DNA of 31,384 nt from the NCBI GenBank assembly GCA_038205115.1, contig JBBRCE010000058.1, positions 1 to 31,384 on the forward strand, written 5' to 3'. This document shows positions 7,609 through 17,462 of this stretch, one piece after another. The position numbers were made by a program, and so were the translations under genes. The DNA is from JBBRCE01 sp038205115. Lineage in GTDB: Bacteria > Planctomycetota > Planctomycetia > Pirellulales > JBBRCE01. The notes under the pieces are model-generated. The model saw only the letters and a list, made by a program, of their open reading frames with translations. It was not told the origin of the DNA and made no database searches. The first letter of the stretch is position 1; each line of letters starts with the position of its first letter.

Positions 7609-10600
7609 GTGGCTCATCAGCAGCGGAAGAATCGTTTGAATAGCAGCAAGGCCCGCAATGCTCAACTGCGTGTGGAGTCGCTCGAAGATCGTCGCATGCT
7701 ATCGGTCACGCCGCCGGTAAACATCATCACGCAAACCGTTGCGATCGTCAGTTCGCCCGCGATCTCCAACCAAAACACAGCCAACGTGAATGCGACCTCT
7801 GCCACGCTGGGCGCCACGGTCGATAGCGATCACGGCAGCGATATCACCGAACGCGGTTTCTTGTACGCCGTAACAGCGGATGACAACAATCCCCAATTGG
7901 GCGATGCGACGGCGATGCAGGCCATCGTCAGCGGCACGACGGGCGATTTCACCGCCGATGTTGCCGGTTTGCTGCCCGGCGTTTCGTATTCGTTTGTCGG
8001 CTACGCGACCAATTCAAGCGGCACGACATACACGTCCGTCGGCACGCTGAACACGCTAGATGCGCCGAGCATTTCGTCGCCAACATCCAGCAATCTCACC
8101 GCAACCGCGGTTACGCTTGGCGGCGATGTGACCAGCGATGGCGGCGATCCGATCACCGAGCGCGGCATCGTCTACGCGTTGACCAGCGATAATCCGGATC
8201 CGCAATTGGGTGATGCCAACGTCACCAAAGCCACGGCCAGCGGTACGACCGGCGTCTTTACAGTGGACATCAGCGGGCTCGCCAAGGGACAAACCTATTC
8301 GTTTGCCGCTTACGCCACCAACAGCACCGGCACGATCTTCTCCCCGGCCGCAACCATCACGACGTTCGATGCGCCGATGATTTCATCGCCGGCGGTTACC
8401 AACCTCAAGGCAACTTCGGCCACAATCGGTGGTACGGTCATCGACGATGGTGGCGATCTGATAACCGCGCGCGGTGCCGTGTATTCGCTGACCTCGGAGA
8501 ATGCGAATCCGCAAATTGGCGACAGCGACGTCATGCAGTTCACCGCCGGCGGAACCACCGGTCTATTTGTGATTGACCTCACCGGCTTGGCGCGCGGGAC
8601 AACCTATTCCTACGCGATGTTTGTCACCAATAGCAGCGGCACCACGTATACTACGGTTAGCACGCTCACAACGCTTGACTTGCCCTCCGTCTCATCGCCC
8701 ACGGTCAGCGGTTTGAAATCGACTTCCGTCACGCTCGGTGGCGACGTCACGGCCGATGGTGCCGATCCAATCACCCAGCGCGGCGTGATTTACGCGTTGA
8801 CCGGCGCTGAGACCGATTTAGTGCTGGGCAATGAGTTTGCCACGGCGGCGACGGCCGACGGCACAACTGGCGATTTCACCGTCGATCTGACGGGATTAAC
8901 TCGCGGTACGTCTTACTCGTTTGTCGCCTTTGCCACAAACAGTAGCGGCACAACCTACACCGCAGCCAGCGATTTCACGACGCTCGACATCCCGACGCTC
9001 GCCGCAACCACGGTCAGCAGTTTGAAATCGACTTCGGTCACGCTCGGCGGCGACGTCACTGCCGATGGCGCCGATCCAATCACCCAGCGCGGAATCGTTT
9101 ACTCGCTCACGAGCGACAATGCCGATCCCATGCTCGGCGATGCGGATGCAATCGCGGTTGCGGCCGACGGCACAACAGGCGTCTTCAGCGTCGATCTGAC
9201 GGGGTTAACTCGCGGTACGTCGTACACGTTTGTCGCGTACGCCACCAATAGCAGTGGCACAACATATACCGCGGCGAGCACACTGACGACGCTCGACGTG
9301 CCGACGATCACTTCGCCCACGGCTGATGAAGTGACGTCCACATCGGTCACGCTGGGCGCGAATGTCACGAGCGACGGCAACGATCCGATTACCGCCCGTG
9401 GCGTGGCTTACTCGCTGACCTCAATGAATGGCAATCCGCAACTCGGCGATGGCAACTCGACGGAAGTTGATACGGACGGAACGACCGGGACGTTTGCAAT
9501 TGCGATCACCGATCTGCCGCCAGGCATGTCGTATTCGTATGCCACGTTTGCAACCAACAGCACGGGCACGACGTACACCTCCGTCGGCAACTTCGCCACG
9601 TTGCCGACCGCACCGGTTGTCGATGCGGCCAGCGCTCACTTTGTCACAGCAACAGCCGCCACGTTTGCCGCCGCGGTCAGCGCCGATGGCGGCCGCACGA
9701 TCAGCGCCCGCGGTTTCGTCTATTCCAGCGTTTACGATAATGCCATTCCGCAACTCGGCGGCGAGGGCGTTACCGACGTGGCGTCGATGGGAGCAATTGG
9801 TCAGTTCGCGGTCGAAGTCAAGGGATTGCAGGCAGGCATCGTTTACGCATTTGCTGCCTACGCCACCAACAGCGAAGGCACCACTTACAGCGACGTGCAG
9901 TTGCTCAAGCCGTCATTCCAACCCGTCACGGCGGTGGCCGTGGGCGATACGCCCAAGAGCGTGGCGGTGGGTGATTTCAATGGCGATGGACAAGTCGACA
10001 TCGTGACCGTGAATTCGCGTTCCGCGAACCTCAGCGTCAAATTGGGCAATGGCAGCGGCGGCTTCGGCGCAGCCACAAACTACGCGGCTGGCCGAACTCC
10101 CGACTTTGTGACCGTGGCCGACGTCAACGGCGACACGTGGCTCGATCTGCTGGTCACCAATGGCGATAGCCGTGGCACCGTGAGCGTGCTGCTGGGCAAC
10201 GGTGACGGAACATTCCAAGCGGTCACCAATTACGCTGTGGGAAACAATCCGGTTTCCGTGACGGTGGGAGATTTCAACGGCGATGGCCGCGCGGACTTAG
10301 CGGTCGCCAATCAGTTTTCGAATACCGTCAGCGTGCTGCTGGCCAATACACTCGGCGGTTTCAAAGCGGCCGTGAGCTACACGGTGGGCGCGCAGCCCGA
10401 CGCAATTGTCATCGGCGATTTTAATGGCGATCATATTCTCGATTTGGCCACGGCAAATCGTGGCTCGGGAGATGTCAGTATTCTGGCCGGGCGCGGCAAT
10501 GGCGATTTCTACCGCGCGCAGAATTTCCACGTGGGCGTCAGCCCTAGCGGACTGGTGGCCGCGGATTTCAACAGCGATGGCCTGATGGATTTGGCCGTTG

Positions 10601-13600
10601 CCGATCAAGCGACTAACACCGTCAATGTGCTGCTGAGCGGCAACTTCAAACCGGTCAAATTGGCGATTGTCGGCGGTCCGAACCCGCTTGCCTTCCAAAA
10701 GCCAATGAGTTTTGGCACCGCCGCGCAGCCGGTTTCGATCGTCGTCGGCGATTTCAACAGCGATGGCAATCTCGATTTGGCCACGGCCGATCAATTGGCC
10801 AACGCCGTCAGTGTGCTGCTCGGCAATGGCGACGGCAGCTTCGGCGCGGCGACGAACGTCAACGTCGGCAACAAGCCGCAATCTCTGGCTGTCGGCGATT
10901 TCAACGGCGATCACCGCGATGACCTGGTCATTGCCAACGCGTTTTCGAATACGGTCAGCCTGTTGTTGCAGCCCAGCGCGCCAACGATTGGCGCGCCGAC
11001 CGCCACGGATGTTACTCCAGACTCGGCCACGCTGCACGCGAATGTCACCAGCGACGGCAGCGACACAATTACGCAGCGCGGTTTTCAATATCAACTGCTG
11101 AGCATCGATGGGCATTCGCAAAAATCGCCCGTCGTTACCGTGTGGGCCGACGGATCGATTGGCGCGTTCAGCGTGGATATCGAGCGACTTGTTCCCGGCG
11201 GAACTTACCAATACTGGGCGTTCGCCACGAACAGTTTAGGGATCAACGAATCGGTCGCGGCCGAGTTTACCACGCCGGCTGTCGTACCGACCGTGGTACA
11301 CGCCAGTGGCCACTACGTGACTTCCACGGAAGCCATGTTCGCAGGCTGGGTCGCCAATGACGGCGGGGCCGGTATCTCGGAGCGGGGTGTGATCTATTCT
11401 TTGACTTACAATAACGCGGAGCCGCAACTCGATGGCGCTGGAGTCGTCAAAGTTGTGGCTGACGGCGCCACAGGACGGTTCACGCTCGACGTCAAAGACC
11501 TGTTGCCGGGCGCAACCTATTCGTTTGTGATGTACGCCACGAATCGCGTGGGCACGACGTACACCAAAGTTCAATTGCTCAGCCCGGTCTTCCAACCCGC
11601 GACGAGCGTCGATACCGGCGACACGCCCAGCGTGGTGGCGGTTGCCGATTTCAATGGCGATCACAACGCGGACTTCGTGACCATCAATTCGCGCACGGGC
11701 GACTTGGGCCTGCAATTGGCCGATGGCCAGGGCGGATTTGGCATGCCAGTCAGCATTGCAGCCGGTCTCTCACCAACCGCTGTGGCAGTGGGTGATGTGA
11801 ACGGAGACGGTTTCAAAGACCTGGTCGTCACCAGCAGCGATGGCTTAGTGAGCGTACTGATCAGCAATCACGATGGCACGTTCGAGGAGGCCATGCAATT
11901 CGAAGTGGACGTGCAACCGTCGTCCGTGGCGCTGGGTGACTTCAATTCCGACGGCTATCTCGATATCGCCGTGGCCAACGAGTTTTCCAGTAGCGTCAGC
12001 GTCTTGCTCGGCGACGGCGCTGGCGGCTTCGGCGTTGCCACGAACTTTTCGGTCGGCCGTTTGCCCATGGGAATTGTCGCGGCAGATTTCAACGGCGATT
12101 CCATTCTCGATCTGGTGACCGTCAATCAGGCGTCCAACGACGTGAGCGTCTTGCTGGGCGATGGCGCCGGCGGTTTCTCGCGAGCGCACAACTTCAAGGT
12201 CGGCGATGTGCCTACAGCGATTGCCGTAGGCGACTTCAATGGCGATGGCCGATTGGATATTGCCACGGCCAACCAAGGTTCCGACGACGTCAGTATTTTG
12301 TTGAACGAAGGCCGACGCGGTTTTGGCCGCGCCGTAAGCTACGACGTGGGCTCGCAGCCTGTTTCGATCACCACGGGTGATTTCAACGACGACGGAATCA
12401 CCGATTTGGCAACCGCGAATCAGGGTTCGGACGACGTCAGCATTTTGCTGGGCCGCAGTCGCGGTCGATTCCAAGCCGCAGACAACATCAGCGTCGGCAG
12501 CAATCCACAATTCGTCGCTACAGGCGACATCAACGGCGATGGACTGCCAGATCTCGTCGTGGCCAATTCGTATTCGAATAGCGTCACCATACTGCTGCAT
12601 CCCGGAACGCCGACGATCAGTTCGCCAACGCAGACGGATGTCACACCGTTTTCTTTTACGCTTGGTGGCGATGTTACCGGCGATGGCGCGGCACTGATTA
12701 CCGAGCGCGGCGTGCTGTACTCGGTTTCTGACGTGAATGGTAATCCGCAACTCGACGGCCTGGGCGTCATCAAAATTGCCACCGACACCAACAACACCGG
12801 CGTGTTCACCGTTGATGTGAGCGAATTGGCGCCCGGTGTTACGTACACGTTTGTGGCTTTTGCGACAAATCGCTTTGGCACCACTTACACCACGCCCGTG
12901 GCCATTGTCACCACTCCGCCCGATCTGCCGAGCGTGGACGACGGTGACGTCGGCGATATTACAAAAGATTCCGCGACGGTGAGCGGCAGCGTCACCAACG
13001 ACGGTGGTGGAAAAATCACGGACGAGGGCGCGGTGTATTCGCTGACCAGCGACAACGACAATCCACAAATCGGCGGCGACGGCGTGATGCAGGTTGGGGT
13101 TGATGAGTTGGGCGACAATTTCTCGCTCGACCTCAGCGCGCTGCGGCCCGGCAGCATGTATTCGGTTGCCATCTATGCACAGAACGGCGCTGGTATCACC
13201 TATTCCAAGGTATTCGAATTTACGACCGCGCCTCAACCGAATCCGGTTGTTGACGCGGTCACGGATTCGCTGGCGGCCACGGCCGACACCGTGATCATCA
13301 CCGGCACGGATTTCAATCCCGATGCGAGCGACATCAGCGTTCTTTTCAACGACGGCGCCGTTGGCGAAGTGACCGATGCCACGGCAACAAGCCTGACGGT
13401 TACGTTCAGCACCAGGCCAGCAAGCGCGGGACCATTGACGGCCATTGTCACCAGTAACGGGTTGTCCAGCGGCGACGCGGTGCAGGTCGCCACCATCACA
13501 CCGGTGGTAACTAAGGCAACCAGTAACCTGGCGGCCGACGCAACAACATTGATGATCGACGGTTTTGGCTTTGATCCGACGGCGGAAAATAATACCGTTA

Positions 13601-16203
13601 CGTTTAACGACGGCGCGGTTGGCACGGTCACCGCGGCAACTGCAACGCGTTTAACAGTCAAGTTCTCGATGGCGCCCACCACAGCCGGCAAGCTTTGCGC
13701 GGTGGTGACGAGCAACGGTCTGTCGAGCAGTTCGATGATGGTGGCGACTGTCATTCCGGTGATTACTTCGAGTTCCACCAATGTTGCGGCCAGTGCCGAA
13801 ACGCTGACGATCAGCGGTTTTGGTTTCGATCCCACGGCCGCAAACAACAGCGTCACGTTTAACGACGGCGCGGTTGGCAGTGTGACCGCTGCCACCCCGA
13901 CTTCGCTGACCGTCATGTTCTCGACCACGCCAACTGCCGCCGGCACGCTCTCTGCCTGGTTGACTAGCAATGGGAAGTCCAACGATGGTTCCGTAATTGT
14001 GGCAAGCGTTGTGCCGGTCGTGGTCGGCAACATGACCGTGCAGGCGGCCAATGAGACGACATTGACCATCAACGGCTACGGGTTCGATGCGACGGCGGCC
14101 AACAACAGTGTGACGTTCAGCGATGGCGCGGTTGGTGCCGTCACGGCGTCAACCAGTTCGACGCTAACGATCGCGCTCTCGACTCGCCCGGAAACTGCGG
14201 GCAGCCTGACGGCCATCGTGAGTGCCAACGGACAAACCAGCGGAGCGGCGGTGCAAGTCGCCGCGATCGCGCCCGTGGTGACTGCCAGTTCGATGTCGTT
14301 GGCGGCCAGTCCAAGCAGCGTTACGATCAGCGGTTTTGGTTTCGATCCGATCGCGGCCAACAACAGTGTCGCATTCAATAACGGCGCGGTTGGCGACGTA
14401 ACCAGTGCGACTAGCATCTCGCTGACGGTCACTTTCTCGACTTCCCCCAGCAGCGCCGCCGGCCTGACGGCCGTTGTGACAACCGGTGGTTTGACGAGCG
14501 GTTCGGCCGTGCAGGTGGCAATGCTGAAACCGACTGTGGCGTCGCCCAGTTCGGCAAGCGTCACGTCGACGTCCGCGGTCTTGGGCGGCAATGTTACGGG
14601 CGACGGCGGTGCAACGATCAGCGAACGCGGCGTGCTGCTGGCGCTGAGCGCCGGCGAACCTTTGTTGACCTTGGGTAGTCCGAATGTGACGAAGCTGACG
14701 GCCAGCGGTACGCTCGGGGCATTTACGGTGAATGCCTCCGACTTAGCGGGCGGCATGACGTACTCCTACGTTGCTTACGCGGTCAATGACGCTGGCGTGA
14801 CGTACACGTCGACCAATGCAACCTTCAGCACGCCGCCGGGCTTGCAGGTCAGTTCGTTCTCGCCAACGATTGTCGCTTTGCCGGCATCAAATCTGACCAT
14901 CAACTCGGCAACGCTGACCGGTAACGTTGTCACCTCGGGCGGCGCGGCAATTACGGCTCGCGGAATAGTGCTGTCGCTGACTTCGACTAACGCCAACCCG
15001 CTCGTAGGCGGCGCGGGCGTCATCAATCTCACAACCACCGGCACGACCGGCGTTTACACGGTCAATGCCAACTCGCTCAACGTCGGTGGTTCGTACTCGT
15101 TTGCCGCGTACGCCACCAACGGCAACGGCACATCGTATTCTTCGGTCGGCACGTTCGCTACGCTGCCCGCCGTGGGGCAATTGTCCGGAGTTACTCTGCA
15201 GGTGATTGGCCATCAACTGATTCTTACGGGCGATAACACGGCCGACCATATTCAAGTGACCGGCGATGGAACAGCTCGAGAGTACATCGTGAGCGGACTC
15301 GCTGGGACGCTGATCAACGGTGTGGCGAACGCGGCAATCACCGTGCAAGGCATCGATAATATGCTGCTCAACCTGACCGCCGGCGCCGATATCATCACCA
15401 TTGACGGCGCGGACCTGGCCGGTGGAATCACGATTGGCGGCGGCAGTGGGAACAAAAATATCTCGATCGGCGCAACCAGCGACGTCAGCGTCGGCGGCAG
15501 CATTTCGGTCAGTGGCGGCGCCGGCGACGACGTGATCCTCGTCAATCGCACGCACGTTGCCGGCAGTTTGGTCATTCAGGGCGGTAGCGGCGGCGTCTCG
15601 AATCAAATCACAACCAAGGCCAGCACAATTACCGGCGATCTCACAATCTACGGCGCTGCCGGCTACGATCTGGTTCAGCAAACGCAACTTACCGTCGGCG
15701 GCGCGTGGACCATCAGCACCGGCGCGGGCAACGACTTGATCAGCGTTTCAAACAGCCGCGCCAATGGTCCGGTCATCTTCAGTAGCGGAACCGGGACGGA
15801 CTTCATAGCTGCCGACACGCTCAACTTGGCCGGCAATTTGGCGCTCGACGGCAGCGCCGGCGGCGAATTCAAGAACATCGTGCTCAGCAATTCGATCATC
15901 GGAGCGGCCGTCTACGAAACTGGCGGCGCCATGGGCAATTCGCTGTCGTTCAATAACAACGTCGCGCAGGCGTTGGTCGTCAACGGTGGCGCCGGCAACG
16001 ATGCCGTATTCGTCAGAACATCGATTCTCGATCAACTGTTTGCCAACCTCGGAGACGGAGCGGACAGCATGGACATTCGCTTTACACGCGTCAAGAAGGT
16101 CGCCTCGCTCGACGCCGGACTGCAAACCGACAGCTTAACCATGCAAGGTAACTGGTTCGATTCGCTAACGACCGCCAACTTCGAAAATTTTGCCAACTAC
16201 TAG
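7609..16203 (+). CDS. giant modular surface protein: LEPR-XLL start, FN3-like repeats, two FG-GAP propellers, IPT-like repeats
   Basis: The 2,864-residue product starts at a GTG with AGGTG six bases before it. Residues 22-32 hold VESLEDRRMLS, the LEPR-XLL-type N-terminal motif of large planctomycete exported proteins; no classical signal peptide is seen. Order of parts: seven FN3-like repeats of about 100 residues (43-768); seven FG-GAP/VCBS repeats with DFNGDG calcium loops (769-1123); two FN3-like repeats (1124-1326); seven more FG-GAP repeats (1327-1666); two FN3-like repeats (1667-1878); five IPT/TIG-like repeats of about 86 residues (1879-2306); two FN3-like repeats (2307-2521); and a Gly/Asn/Asp-rich tail with GGAGND-type motifs (2522-2864), probably a beta-helix. 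It has no dockerin, PEP-CTERM or transmembrane anchor. The likely role is cell-surface adhesion or matrix; the ligand is unknown. The gene appears to be monocistronic. Confidence 0.9.
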   Translation: MAHQQRKNRLNSSKARNAQLRVESLEDRRMLSVTPPVNIITQTVAIVSSPAISNQNTANVNATSATLGATVDSDHGSDITERGFLYAVTADDNNPQLGDATAMQAIVSGTTGDFTADVAGLLPGVSYSFVGYATNSSGTTYTSVGTLNTLDAPSISSPTSSNLTATAVTLGGDVTSDGGDPITERGIVYALTSDNPDPQLGDANVTKATASGTTGVFTVDISGLAKGQTYSFAAYATNSTGTIFSPAATITTFDAPMISSPAVTNLKATSATIGGTVIDDGGDLITARGAVYSLTSENANPQIGDSDVMQFTAGGTTGLFVIDLTGLARGTTYSYAMFVTNSSGTTYTTVSTLTTLDLPSVSSPTVSGLKSTSVTLGGDVTADGADPITQRGVIYALTGAETDLVLGNEFATAATADGTTGDFTVDLTGLTRGTSYSFVAFATNSSGTTYTAASDFTTLDIPTLAATTVSSLKSTSVTLGGDVTADGADPITQRGIVYSLTSDNADPMLGDADAIAVAADGTTGVFSVDLTGLTRGTSYTFVAYATNSSGTTYTAASTLTTLDVPTITSPTADEVTSTSVTLGANVTSDGNDPITARGVAYSLTSMNGNPQLGDGNSTEVDTDGTTGTFAIAITDLPPGMSYSYATFATNSTGTTYTSVGNFATLPTAPVVDAASAHFVTATAATFAAAVSADGGRTISARGFVYSSVYDNAIPQLGGEGVTDVASMGAIGQFAVEVKGLQAGIVYAFAAYATNSEGTTYSDVQLLKPSFQPVTAVAVGDTPKSVAVGDFNGDGQVDIVTVNSRSANLSVKLGNGSGGFGAATNYAAGRTPDFVTVADVNGDTWLDLLVTNGDSRGTVSVLLGNGDGTFQAVTNYAVGNNPVSVTVGDFNGDGRADLAVANQFSNTVSVLLANTLGGFKAAVSYTVGAQPDAIVIGDFNGDHILDLATANRGSGDVSILAGRGNGDFYRAQNFHVGVSPSGLVAADFNSDGLMDLAVADQATNTVNVLLSGNFKPVKLAIVGGPNPLAFQKPMSFGTAAQPVSIVVGDFNSDGNLDLATADQLANAVSVLLGNGDGSFGAATNVNVGNKPQSLAVGDFNGDHRDDLVIANAFSNTVSLLLQPSAPTIGAPTATDVTPDSATLHANVTSDGSDTITQRGFQYQLLSIDGHSQKSPVVTVWADGSIGAFSVDIERLVPGGTYQYWAFATNSLGINESVAAEFTTPAVVPTVVHASGHYVTSTEAMFAGWVANDGGAGISERGVIYSLTYNNAEPQLDGAGVVKVVADGATGRFTLDVKDLLPGATYSFVMYATNRVGTTYTKVQLLSPVFQPATSVDTGDTPSVVAVADFNGDHNADFVTINSRTGDLGLQLADGQGGFGMPVSIAAGLSPTAVAVGDVNGDGFKDLVVTSSDGLVSVLISNHDGTFEEAMQFEVDVQPSSVALGDFNSDGYLDIAVANEFSSSVSVLLGDGAGGFGVATNFSVGRLPMGIVAADFNGDSILDLVTVNQASNDVSVLLGDGAGGFSRAHNFKVGDVPTAIAVGDFNGDGRLDIATANQGSDDVSILLNEGRRGFGRAVSYDVGSQPVSITTGDFNDDGITDLATANQGSDDVSILLGRSRGRFQAADNISVGSNPQFVATGDINGDGLPDLVVANSYSNSVTILLHPGTPTISSPTQTDVTPFSFTLGGDVTGDGAALITERGVLYSVSDVNGNPQLDGLGVIKIATDTNNTGVFTVDVSELAPGVTYTFVAFATNRFGTTYTTPVAIVTTPPDLPSVDDGDVGDITKDSATVSGSVTNDGGGKITDEGAVYSLTSDNDNPQIGGDGVMQVGVDELGDNFSLDLSALRPGSMYSVAIYAQNGAGITYSKVFEFTTAPQPNPVVDAVTDSLAATADTVIITGTDFNPDASDISVLFNDGAVGEVTDATATSLTVTFSTRPASAGPLTAIVTSNGLSSGDAVQVATITPVVTKATSNLAADATTLMIDGFGFDPTAENNTVTFNDGAVGTVTAATATRLTVKFSMAPTTAGKLCAVVTSNGLSSSSMMVATVIPVITSSSTNVAASAETLTISGFGFDPTAANNSVTFNDGAVGSVTAATPTSLTVMFSTTPTAAGTLSAWLTSNGKSNDGSVIVASVVPVVVGNMTVQAANETTLTINGYGFDATAANNSVTFSDGAVGAVTASTSSTLTIALSTRPETAGSLTAIVSANGQTSGAAVQVAAIAPVVTASSMSLAASPSSVTISGFGFDPIAANNSVAFNNGAVGDVTSATSISLTVTFSTSPSSAAGLTAVVTTGGLTSGSAVQVAMLKPTVASPSSASVTSTSAVLGGNVTGDGGATISERGVLLALSAGEPLLTLGSPNVTKLTASGTLGAFTVNASDLAGGMTYSYVAYAVNDAGVTYTSTNATFSTPPGLQVSSFSPTIVALPASNLTINSATLTGNVVTSGGAAITARGIVLSLTSTNANPLVGGAGVINLTTTGTTGVYTVNANSLNVGGSYSFAAYATNGNGTSYSSVGTFATLPAVGQLSGVTLQVIGHQLILTGDNTADHIQVTGDGTAREYIVSGLAGTLINGVANAAITVQGIDNMLLNLTAGADIITIDGADLAGGITIGGGSGNKNISIGATSDVSVGGSISVSGGAGDDVILVNRTHVAGSLVIQGGSGGVSNQITTKASTITGDLTIYGAAGYDLVQQTQLTVGGAWTISTGAGNDLISVSNSRANGPVIFSSGTGTDFIAADTLNLAGNLALDGSAGGEFKNIVLSNSIIGAAVYETGGAMGNSLSFNNNVAQALVVNGGAGNDAVFVRTSILDQLFANLGDGADSMDIRFTRVKKVASLDAGLQTDSLTMQGNWFDSLTTANFENFANY
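7735..9912 (+). repeat. seven tandem FN3-like repeats inside the giant protein
   Basis: Each unit of about 100 codons follows the pattern TSVTLGGDVTSDGGDPITER, G-x-x-Y-x-L, DGTTGxFTVDLTGL, then TYSFVAYATNSSGTTYT. The fourth and fifth units are nearly identical in their first halves, which indicates recent duplication. Six more copies occur later, in pairs, at about 10978-11586, 12607-13242 and 14527-15171. Confidence 0.85.
9913..10977 (+). repeat. FG-GAP/VCBS propeller 1 (seven blades)
   Basis: There are seven units with the Ca-binding type loop D-F/V-N-G/S-D followed by a V-x-V-L-L-G-N strand. Seven is the number expected to close a beta-propeller like that of integrin alpha chains. A short insertion containing GGPNPLAFQKP lies between the fifth and sixth blades and is absent from propeller 2. 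Confidence 0.85.
11587..12606 (+). repeat. FG-GAP/VCBS propeller 2 (seven blades)
   Basis: A second set of seven DFNGDG-type loops. It is entered through VFQPATSVDTGDTP, as propeller 1 is entered through SFQPVTAVAVGDTP, and left through ILLHPGTPTISSPTQTDVTP, as propeller 1 is left through LLLQPSAPTIGAPTATDVTP. The propeller and its flanking FN3-like units are therefore one duplicated cassette. Confidence 0.85.
13243..14526 (+). repeat. five tandem IPT/TIG-like repeats inside the giant protein
   Basis: Five units of about 86 codons share ISGFGFDPTAANNSVTFNDG, AVGxVTAATxTSLTVxFST, and a closing TAxVTSNGLSSGxxVQVA. The IPT/TIG immunoglobulin-like assignment rests on the G-x-G-F and N-x-V-x-F-x-x-G pattern. 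Confidence 0.75.
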
Positions 16204-16427
16204 TCTCTGCCGGAAAAGTGATGCCAGTTGGGCGTTGCGTTGCCGAATTGTCAGATCGCGATGAGCGAATGAGCTTGAAGCGAATTGCGGTAGTTCCTAT
16301 CGAGTCCCCTCCACGAGTGACAGACTGACACTTCGCTGCGCGCGGCAGTTGCCGAGAGTTTGTGGCGACCGCTGCGATTCGGCTTCAATCAATTGCTATT
16401 CACCAGCCGACGTAAAAGGAATGGGAT

Positions 16428-16643
16428 ATGTTTTTGCGTCGATCCGTGGCACTGCTGGCATTGTGGAGCATTCTGATTGGACCGAGCGTGGGCTGCCTGA
16501 GTCTAAGTCTGTTCAACCGCGAGGATGCCGAATGCAAAAAGCGCATCGACAGCCTGGAAAGCCGCGTCTCTACACTTGAGTCGGGCGGCGCGCATCCCGT
16601 GGAGACGATTGTTTCTCCACTGCCGACTCCCGCGCATCCCTAA
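16428..16643 (+). CDS. small lipoprotein with short coiled coil
   Basis: The 71-residue product has a lipoprotein signal peptide: MFLRRS, a hydrophobic core, and the lipobox SVGC with the cysteine at residue 23. Residues 35-53 (AECKKRIDSLESRVSTLES) form a short heptad-like coiled coil, followed by a Pro-rich tail. AAGGAATG lies eight bases before the ATG. It should be anchored in a membrane facing the periplasm or outside. It stands alone between the giant surface protein and the sigma-factor gene. No family was recognised; a structural Lpp-like role is only a guess. Confidence 0.6.
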   Translation: MFLRRSVALLALWSILIGPSVGCLSLSLFNREDAECKKRIDSLESRVSTLESGGAHPVETIVSPLPTPAHP

Positions 16644-16796
16644 ATTGCTGACGAAGCAAGTTGCTCGTCCAAACGACCAAGTCGACGCGGAACTGGCGGC
16701 GCTTTGCGGCCCGCCATGTGTTGTCCGCCTGGTCGTCAACAATTCCGCCGTGAACCGCTGTCATCAGGTTTGGCGCGTTCCGCGTTGAATGGGGAT

Positions 16797-16826
16797 TTGC
16801 ACGTTGCGGCAAGCATGGATTATGAT
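16797..16826 (+). promoter_or_regulatory. possible promoter of the sigma factor operon
   Basis: TTGCAC (16797-16802) and TATGAT (16821-16826) with an 18-base spacer lie about 75 bases before the chosen sigma-factor start. The -10 matches five of six bases and the -35 only three. No ECF-type autoregulated promoter was recognised. Confidence 0.3.
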
Positions 16827-16901
16827 GGGCGCTGTCGAGTTGCCGCTCCGCCCGCAGGCGAAATTCGCCCGCTTCATTTTCCCTGCCACGTTTCGCCCGG
16901 A

Positions 16902-17462
16902 ATGCCTGTCGTGCAAGATCACGTGCTGATTTCTTCGGCTCAGCGCGGCGACCGAGTGGCGTTTGGGCAGTTGATCGATCGGCATCAAAGCGCCATCTAC
17001 GGCTATTTGCGGGCCAGGCTGTTGGAACCGGCTGACGCCGAGGATCTTTCGCAAGAAGTCTTCTTGCGTTGTTACCGCGCGCGCGGTCGCTTCGATAGCG
17101 CGGAGATGGTGCGTCCCTGGCTGGTGGGCATTGCTCGCAATGTGCTTCGCGAGCACGTCCGCAAAGCCAAACGCCGCAAAGAAATTGCCTGGACGGAACT
17201 CTGCTTGGAGCTGGATGCCATGATTTCCAGCGAAGATCCGCATTACGATCAGGCCCTGCAACATTTGCCGGGCTGCCTGGACTCTCTCGGGCAAACAGCG
17301 CGCGCGGCGCTGGCGATGCGCTACGAAAGCAATTTGAAGCTGGCCGACATCGGCGACCGACTCCGCCGCAGCGAAGGCGCGGCCAAGCTGTTAGTGCACC
17401 GGGCGCGTCAGGCACTGAAACACTGCTTAAACGGAAAGCTGGCAAATGGTTCCGCAGACTGA
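16902..17462 (+). CDS. ECF-type RNA polymerase sigma factor
   Basis: A cytoplasmic specificity factor of 186 residues. Region 2 spans about 21-88, including the conserved DAEDLSQEVFLRCYR (45-59) and RPWLVGIARNVLREHVRK (71-88). Region 4 spans about 118-175, with an LKLADIGDRLRRSEGAAK helix-turn-helix (145-162). The ATG at 16902 gives a normal ECF length; earlier in-frame starts add sequence without homology. The last 17 bases overlap the start of the next gene, a strong sign of translational coupling. That gene encodes a membrane protein with a cytosolic N-terminus, presumably the regulator that holds or releases this sigma factor. Its target promoters are unknown. Confidence 0.9.
   Translation: MPVVQDHVLISSAQRGDRVAFGQLIDRHQSAIYGYLRARLLEPADAEDLSQEVFLRCYRARGRFDSAEMVRPWLVGIARNVLREHVRKAKRRKEIAWTELCLELDAMISSEDPHYDQALQHLPGCLDSLGQTARAALAMRYESNLKLADIGDRLRRSEGAAKLLVHRARQALKHCLNGKLANGSAD

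Noticed and set aside
7609..7740. Classical Sec signal peptide at the start of the giant protein
   Set aside because: There is no hydrophobic core in the first 40 residues; only the LEPR-XLL-type motif is present.
8056..15900. Long minus-strand open frames opposite the giant protein
   Set aside because: They mirror the codon periodicity of the repeat-rich plus-strand gene, have low-complexity Val/Ala/Ser or His/Arg content, and lack any domain.
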